Source: Loxodes magnus
Taxonomy: Eukaryota; Ciliophora; Karyorelictea; Loxodida; Loxodidae
Length of the DNA stretch: 64,000 bases
Direction of reading: 5' to 3'
Assembly: GCA_946699065.1 (NCBI GenBank)
Contig: CAMPDV010000142.1
Coordinates: 496,001 to 560,000, forward strand
Position numbers and translations under genes: made by a program. Within the stretch, counting starts at the first letter, position 1, and the number at the start of each line of letters is the position of its first letter. The notes below the pieces were generated by a model that saw nothing but the letters and a program-made list of their open reading frames with translations, made no database searches and was not told the DNA's origin. This document shows, in pieces, positions 56,744 through 64,000 of the stretch.

Positions 56744-58150
56744 ATGAATCTTTTCATTTATTGGCTTTTTTATGTTTGTGCTGTCATGAGGATTGAGAGA
56801 AGAAATAAGAAGAATCTAGTGCTTGATATGCTAGAGGATTTTAAAATAATAAAATATTAAATTAGCTTTATTCTTAGTATAATAAATGTTTTAGCTTTCC
56901 AAACATTAATATAAATTAAATTAGATATATAATATATTCCATGCGACTTAAGATCAAGTAAAAAATTTAAAAGACTTAGCTATTTAGGTATAATTCCAAA
57001 TGTTTACTCTTTAATAATAAACTAAATCATTATTAAGATAGAATTAAATACTTTATCCCATTTATTTTTTATCTAAATTTATTCTTGCTAACAAATAAAA
57101 TTTACAATTGTGTTTTATTAGATTTAAATATCTAAAATTAAATTAAATTAGAAATATTTTTAGTAAAATTAAACCAATTTTAGGTTTTAGCATCAAATGA
57201 AAACAGATTGATATATTTGTCGAAAAATAGATAATATCTGTATAATATTAAGGATAAATTATATTAAGCTGTTTATAAGCATTCTTCTCTAACTCAATAG
57301 TTTTTATAAGTAAATAAATAGCTTTATTTAATTTAGATCTATTATTAAAAATATAGCCTTTTTATTTAGACATAAGGATGAGCTTAATGAATTAGAAGGA
57401 ATTCTGATTCAATTTTGTATGCAACTGCTCGATTAAATATAATATTCGTAAGTGATTTAATAATTATCATTTTTATATCTTTAAGTTGTTCCTCCAAAGT
57501 TTATATTGCTTAATTGTTCACTACTCAACTTAAATAACTACTAGTAGGGATAATTACTAAAATTTGAAAATATTTTACTTTTTAAGTTAAAATTTCATAT
57601 TTTTTACAATTTCCTCCAATTAAAAATTATTTTTTCAAATGATTTAAATCAGCATGGTTTTTCCTTATGTAACATCCTTGATATACTGATAATTATTTTT
57701 TAGAATTAAATCTAAGCTATTTCTATCTCCTAAGATATTTCGATTTATTAATACTCTTTCCAAAAGCTCGAAAACTACTATTTTTCTTTTATAAATTGCT
57801 TAGGTAATAACTTTTTTAGTAAAGGAATTAATTATATATATTTCAAATAAAAATTATTGCGTTTGGACAAATTAGATTAAATCTATTTTTTTAATTTAAG
57901 TATTTTCATTTATTCTCTGCTTTATAAGTTTGAACTTATGTGCTAAAAAAATAAATAAATACATTTTTCTTCTTCCAAATAGATTAAAAATATATATGAA
58001 TCAGAGTTTTTTAATCTAAGTTAATTATTTTTATTTGTTTTCACTTTATCTTTGCTTATTATTCTTATGATTATTTTAGATCTCATATTCCTATAAAAAT
58101 TTATTCCCTATTATTTTATTTAAAGACTATTACAGAACTTAACTTAATTT
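56744..58150 (+). CDS. Multi-pass membrane protein, unrecognised
   Basis: The ATG at 56744 opens MNLFIYWLFYVCAVMRIERR, then NKKNLVLDMLEDFKIIKYQI and SFILSIINVLAFQTLIQIKL. Later parts include HKDELNELEGILIQFCMQLL (57365-57430), VVPPKFILLNCSLLNLNNYQ, ISMVFPYVTSLIYWQLFFRI and IKSIFLIQVFSFILCFISLN. It has alternating hydrophobic and basic segments. No motif is recognised. The frame is unusually consistent for this AT-rich stretch, which argues for a real gene; the end is not fixed. Confidence 0.45.
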
Positions 58151-58159
58151 ATTTTTAAT

Positions 58160-60420
58160 CTATCTAAAATAGAAGATTTAATTCAAAACTTGCACAAAAT
58201 AAGTTTATAAAATGTGATGTTCTGGTAGAATGATATTTGAATCAACCTTTTTAAGCTATTTTTTTACTTTTTCCATTACTTTATTATATCTTAATCTTTC
58301 AACCTACCTAAAATATTAGAATCTTATATATATAAATTGAATAAAAACACTAAATTATTTTATTTTTTTGTGATTTTCAATCCAAACTTACTTATAAGAA
58401 TTTAAATAAAATAAATCCTTTTAAAAATTTTATTTTATCATTTCTTGTCTTTTTATTTACGTAAAATAGTCATCAAATACAATGAAGCTCATAACATTTT
58501 AAATCTTTTATCCTAATTAAAAATTTAGGTTTCTTTTTGAGAAGGAAAAAAAATATAGACTCTTTTTATCAATGACAGTCAAAGCAAATAAGATAAAACT
58601 TAATTAATTTAAATGTATTTTATAATTATGATTAAAGATAAATAACTATTTTTTAAACTGCAAAGTTTTCATTATTAATAGCTTTAATGATAAAAGAAAA
58701 ATCTAAAAGAACATAAGAATATATAAGCTTTTTTATAATATAAAGATTATTTCCTTTTTATAAAATTATTACATTAGTAACTTTAAATTTTAAATATTAG
58801 TTAAAATTATTATATTCTAAGCATATAACTAATTTTATATCCTTTATAATTATTCTAAGCATTAGTAAGATTAAATCTTTAATAGCTATTTCATTTTAGA
58901 TATTAAACTAATAAATTACTAAAATTAAATTTATTCAAAAAGTAAAGCATAATGTTTCTTTTATCTAATTAAATATAAAATTTAATATTATCTCATACAT
59001 CTAATAAAGTTGCAATTATTTCACTCCAAGCTTATTCCATAAAGGATTTATGGGAATAAGCTAATATTATAATCAAGTATTTTAAAGATAAAGGTAAATA
59101 ATTTAAAAATTTACTATTTTTAGAAATCTAATTCCTTTACAATTCCAGAACTAAAATTAATTTATGTCATTAGGTATGCAATTTAAGTGTGACAAATATA
59201 AAAAAATTAGTAATAGGCTGGGATAAAGTGTCTGCATGCATTTGATTTATATATAATATAAATTATTTCTAAACAGGTAGGAAAATTAAGATTTGTACTT
59301 TTTTATTATTTTTAATCTTTATCATTATATCTTTTAATTTTCTTCTAAATGGACAGCAGAATCTAATATTTCTTATGTTTAGCAGGATTTATATAATGCT
59401 TTCTATATCAAGAGATTGAGTGAAGATAACTTTGAATTTTATCAAATCATATTAAAATAAAACTTCTAAAATCCATTAAATCAGCTTTACACATAGTGGA
59501 GTCTGGATCTAATTTATTTTTCTATAGATTCTTTTTTTAATTATTAATTAAATGTTTCCTGGCTTTGAAGATTAATTAAGAATATTTTAAAACAACAAAA
59601 TTAAAAAAGTAAAAGAAAATATTAAAAAAGTTATCTATAGCTATAATTCTTTATTTTGTTCAAATCTTCTTTCAGTTTAATCTTTTTCTTAGTAAATTAA
59701 AGAATAAATCAATAAAGATGTACATAGCTATCTCTTTTCAGATTAATGTTTTTTAATTTTGCTCTAATGATTCTTTATCTCTTATTCTATAAAAAAATTT
59801 AAATTTTAGTAAATGGAAATAATTATAACTTCATACTTAGAAAAACTTTCCAATTATTATTTAAAACTTCTTAAATTAAACATCTTAATTATTAAAATAG
59901 AGTAACTAGAACTGAAAGTTGCTTTCGATTGTAATTTGTTTAATAAGAAAATATTCTATTTTTTAATTTCTTATTTAGAGTTATTTTAGTTTAATAACTT
60001 CTACAAAGCTTTTTTATTTAAAAAAATAAATCCTTTTCTTATTAATATACTCCTTATCCCGTTATTTTCAATTTTAAATAATTCAAGAAATAAAACTAAA
60101 AAAAGTTATAAAATCAACCGAAGATTGTTCTTAAATAGAAAAAGTGATAATTATGTAAAGTATAAGAGCAATAATTTAATTTAGAAAATGATAGAAGGAA
60201 TCAAATTAAATATAGATAATTAGTTATTTAATAGTAGATAGCAATTTATACTAGGTGTATGAAGAATAAAAATAGAAATTAATTAAATATTTCTATCTTA
60301 ACACTCCCATGATTCTAATATTTCTTTTTGTCTTAATAAATAGATTTAAGTTAAGGTTCGTTAATAAAATAGAGTGAAATATGGGATATTAATAATTTTT
60401 ATTTAAGCTTTAATTATAAT
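58160..60420. other. AT-rich spacer
   Basis: No frame with protein-like composition was found on either strand, and no RNA gene or element. Confidence 0.35.
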
Positions 60421-60426
60421 TTTAAA

Positions 60427-61609
60427 ATGATGACTGAACAGAGGTTTATTAAATAACCAGGTTAATTAGAATGAAAATAACTAAATAAATTATAAAGACA
60501 GTTCCAAGTATTTGTTCTAGAATAAGATGATTAGAAAATTAAAATATTCTTTCTCTTCATCATAGGATTATATTAAGCTTATAACTATTATCTAAGTTTT
60601 AGCAAGAAAGTAAACTTATATAATTAGGAAGGTAAATATAAAAAAGTTTAAAGATAGAGCTAGATAAATAATGCAAAACATTCATAAAATTTAGTTTAAT
60701 ATAAGTAGAATAGAAAGCTAATATATCAGCTTATCTGATCCCTTTTATATGAAGCAACTAAGATATTAGGATTTTAAATTAAATGCTATATTAGTAAATA
60801 TCAAAGCATTTAAAATGAGAAATTCATAATTTCAGAAGCTTTCTAAAAATATTGGTATTAGTTATGCTGATGGAAAATATAATTTTGAGATAAATTTTCT
60901 ATTTAAGATGTAGTTGAGTATTAAGCTTTTTAACATTCAATTTATGATTATATACTTAAATGATAGAAAGTGATAAAAAGCTTGTTAGGTAGATAAAAGT
61001 ATAAATAAAAAGTTATTCTAAATTAAGTTTATTAAATTTTTCAAAAAGGATGTTAATTTAGCTACTTTCGTCTTAAAGAAAAGAAAGAAATAAATAAGAT
61101 TAATTTTAGATGAAATGAAAGTCTTCTAATTAAGAGAAATTAAAACCTAATTAAATAAAAGCAGAAAGTCTTTAAATAGATGAATTAAATAGTAAGAAAC
61201 AAATTTATCATAACACTTAAATTCTAAATTTAATTACAACTTATTTTTAATTCTACTATTATACGCATTCTACCCTATATTTCTATTATCTTCTATTATG
61301 ATAGTTACAAAACTATAAAAATGCATATACCAAATTATCTAATCCATGCTTTTATAGAACATCTAATATTCTCCTTACAATTTTAGTCTCTTTTGATAGA
61401 TAATCTCAAACTAGATTCTTAATAATTTAAAAGGTTGTCCTTAAGATCAAAACTCATAAATAATTATTTAAATTAGTAACTTAAATTTGCTTTAAGAAGA
61501 TTTAAAAGATAAATAATTCCTGATTTAGTTCATTGATGGATTTATAAATTAGATAAGCTAGATCTAAAAGAAGAAAATAGGATGTAAGTATAAGGATTTA
61601 AGAATTTGA
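60427..61609 (+). CDS. Unrecognised protein with basic coiled coil and one membrane segment
   Basis: The ATG at 60427 reads MMTEQRFIKQPGQLEWKQLN. After a frame change come SYADGKYNFEINFLFKM and KDVNLATFVLKKRKKQIRLI, then a coiled coil (KVFQLREIKTQLNKSRKSLN), a hydrophobic helix (NYNLFLILLLYAFYPIFLLS, about 61230-61290) and a tail ending KKKIGCKYKDLRI at TGA 61607-61609. It is convergent with the exportin gene, only 58 bp away. A coiled coil before a membrane anchor would suit a SNARE-like or tethering protein, but I see no SNARE zero-layer. Confidence 0.5.
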
Positions 61610-61667
61610 TTTGTAGGTGACTAAATTAAATAATTTATATCATTTAAGTTATTAACATCAGCGAATT

Positions 61668-64000
61668 GCCTTTAGGGCATTTTTTAAAGTTTGGCTTAAA
61701 TCTGAAATATTTCCTTTTTTACTAAGCAATGTCATTACTTATGAAGCAAAATGATCTGTCAGGTAGGACTTAAGAATCTATTCAAAATTAGCTTAAACAC
61801 CCATTTATTCAAGTATTTTGTAGATTTCAACTAGTAGAGCACAAAGTTCGTTTAGATTTACTTAGATGTTGGTTTCCAGATTCAAATAAAATAAGCACTT
61901 TCAGAAGTGATCATTTGCCTGACTAATTATAGACTAAGATATCGTACCATAGCATTTAAGAACTCCAGTAATAGCGCATACAGAATTTTTTTATACCTGA
62001 ATAAAATTTTACCTCATTATGAAATGATACAAGTGAGCTTTCTTGAATAAACTGAAGAACATGCTGTATATCTTATTCGTTTCTTAATTACTCTGGATAG
62101 TATTTGAAGCAATTATTGATATATTTCAATACCTCGCTTCTAATTAGTAAGTACTATCTGTTTTCCTCCGATGATGCATTTTCAGGTATTGGAAGTTATA
62201 CTCTTGTAATAGTATAAAACAAGCTTTAATTAATATTCCAAAACTGTTCCTTTAAAATATACATGCAATGTGCTAAAAACTGTATAAAAAATTACCACTA
62301 CAAATTTCTCAAACCTAACTGCATCAGAGCATTCTTACAATAGACTAGGTAGTAAACTATTGAGAAGCTCTAACACACTCACATTTAAAAGAGAAACTGC
62401 TTTCTCCAAGTATAGTATAAAGTCTACAAATATCTCTTCTATTTATATAAAAGGAAGGCATTACTTTATTATTTGATCATTAAGTTGTTAATAAAGCTAT
62501 AAGTTCTAGTTTGTTTGCTTATGTTTAAGCATTCCAGCCAACAAACTGGATAAGCTTTTAAGTGTTGAACTGAGCTATTTTATGTTTTTTTCTGTCGAAT
62601 ATTGAATAAGGTTATTTACAAATGGCATTATCATTACTTAAACGATATCTTATTGATTAATTGGGTTACAAGAAAGGATTGATAAAGCTTTTAGCAGGTA
62701 ACATTTGTCATTTTCACTTACAGGGATTTATTATAAGATTTAGACTATTTGCTGTGTAAAAGGTAAGATCATAGTTTGAAGTTACCCTCGAGATCGTTTA
62801 ATAAATCTATACATATAATAAATAATTTTTGCGCTATAGTTGGGATCTTAAACTCCTTAAAAGTATAAGGTAAATAAAGAGTTTACAAAGTCTGGATTAG
62901 ACTCATAAAAAGGCTAAATCCTCACAGCCAGCTCTAAATATCTAAATTCTATTCTATTTTGGTTTATTTAAGCAAGTTTCCAAACTATTAGATAGATATA
63001 GCTTTGAGGGTTTTGGAGTTACTTAGTGATATCTGGATAGTTTTCAATCATTAATGTTACTGCTTAGATTATAGCTGGTAAGTCTGCGTCATTTGGCTAT
63101 TATAGTTGTTATTGTAGTTTTTATAGAATAAGGTCTCTTACTTGGCTAGCTAGAACACAATTTTTATAGGATTTTGATATTCCATCCTTAAATTCTTTAT
63201 AAGCTTCATTATCATTAGAATCTTCCAATACCATTTTTTAATTCAGAAGAATAGAAAATCTTCTTTAAATAAAGCCTGAAATATGAAATAAGAGCTAGGC
63301 TTCTTATTCAGCTGGCTGCTAAGCTTACTGCTTAGCTTGAATTTCTTTTTTTAGTGCTAAAACTATTCTATTCAAGGAATTAACGATCTTATTGGATATT
63401 TCTATTTAAGGATGGACTAATGCATTTAGCATAAAATTTAAGACTTACTCTACCTTTTTTTTCAAATCTGGTAATAGAGGATTAAATTATGGTAAAGAAG
63501 CAAAATCTTGCTCAACTGTAATTAATTGATCTAAAGTAACATCTATCAACTCTGCTGCGTTCTTAAGTAATTCAGTATCTTGAATAGAAGAAAAGTCAAT
63601 TTAACTTAATAATTCAGTAACTTACAGTTGCTAAATCAATTAATATTTTAGATCTGAAGCTTATCCTCTATCTACTAGGGCTGCAAAACATAAGAGGCAT
63701 TAGCTGACTGTATCTTAAAATGTTAAGCATTTTATAATATTATCTTTAGCCTGCAGAGCTAAATCTAGTTCTATTCATTTAAAGTATCGATAAATAACTT
63801 AGAGAGTAGTATTTGCTAACTACTAATTCTATAAGAATCTATTTCAAATTTAGATCCACTGTGCTACAAACTGCTGCTTTAGGAAATCTTTTAATTCTCT
63901 AGATCGTTAAATATCTGAAGACTGTACTATTTCTTCGTCAATTGTCCGCTAAATTAGTAAAAAAAGCTTCGCTCTACTAATGTTGATTTACTCTTCTTGA
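61668..64000 (-). CDS. Exportin-T-like karyopherin (tRNA nuclear exporter), 5' part outside window
   Basis: The minus strand from the window end encodes alpha-solenoid sequence. QVIYRYFKWIELDLALQAKD resembles the Y..W.D..L segment of exportin-T. Later parts are NAAELIDVTLDQLITVEQDF, LPAIIQAVTLMIENYPDITK, NRIQFRYLELAVRIQPFYES and DPNYSAKIIYYMYRFINDLE, corresponding to the family's RY.EL..RY.kf and Y.F.Rf blocks. The C-terminus gives LSKKGNISDLSQTLKNALKA and ends at TGA 61670-61668. Three or so single-base corrections are needed. Exportin-T binds mature tRNA with RanGTP in the nucleus; that role is inferred from family resemblance. Exportin-5 or another karyopherin is the alternative. Confidence 0.65.

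Noticed and set aside
1..64000. CRISPR arrays, bacterial operons, riboswitches, rRNA genes
   Set aside because: No regularly spaced repeats, no ribosome binding sites and no rRNA sequence seen; the window is eukaryotic nuclear DNA.

Overview
The window is nuclear DNA of a ciliate with a strongly reassigned genetic code. TAA and TAG are read as glutamine throughout. TGA is read as tryptophan inside genes and also serves as the only terminator. The evidence is internal: the invariant W of a reverse transcriptase NWRPI block, several invariant MORN-repeat W positions and W before the last Cys of zinc knuckles are all TGA, while genes with a recognisable C-terminus stop at TGA. This code is known from karyorelictean ciliates such as Loxodes, and in a variant form from the heterotrich Condylostoma. 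The interspersed retroelements and long AT-rich spacers fit a Loxodes-like genome best; that assignment is inference. Because the standard code is wrong here, ordinary ORF calling misses nearly every real gene. Many genes also need one extra base, usually at an A or T homopolymer, to stay in frame. I read this as homopolymer under-calling in the assembly rather than wholesale pseudogenisation.

Layout. Positions 1-9000 are a retroelement graveyard: non-LTR (LINE) fragments on both strands, including one with an inverted reverse transcriptase core, two SINE-like families (A and B) that share a 3' hairpin, and a WD40 gene relic. Positions 9400-14400 hold the most striking immune-like gene, an NLR-type protein (HEAT repeats, NACHT-like P-loop NTPase, pentapeptide-like segment, near-identical WD40 repeats) with a further WD40 remnant downstream. 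Positions 14400-32000 are host genes: several unrecognised proteins, a tRNA-Lys, a small membrane protein, three kelch paralogs, a large membrane protein with C-terminal cyclic-nucleotide-binding domains, and another large multi-pass protein. Positions 32200-36950 hold three copies of a gag-like zinc-knuckle ORF, retroelement fragments and a tRNA-Leu. Positions 37287-39323 carry an RBR-type (RING/RING/IBR) protein fused to a C-terminal PARP catalytic domain. It is divergently paired with a multi-pass membrane gene.

Positions 42100-45110 contain a family-B element, a tRNA-Glu and two more gag-like ORFs. Positions 45900-48500 hold two unrecognised genes. Positions 50850-53614 hold a leucine-rich-repeat gene and a MORN-repeat gene in tandem on the minus strand. 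Positions 53700-56511 contain a sixth gag-like ORF and two family-A elements in inverted orientation around a tRNA-Ile. The last 8 kb carries a membrane protein gene, a coiled-coil/membrane gene, and the C-terminal part of an exportin-T-like (tRNA exporter) gene that runs off the window end.

The NACHT/WD40 gene and the RBR-PARP gene are the two best candidates for something new. Both have architectures used elsewhere in self/non-self or stress signalling. Coordinates of unrecognised genes are approximate, because frames were followed by eye through probable single-base errors.
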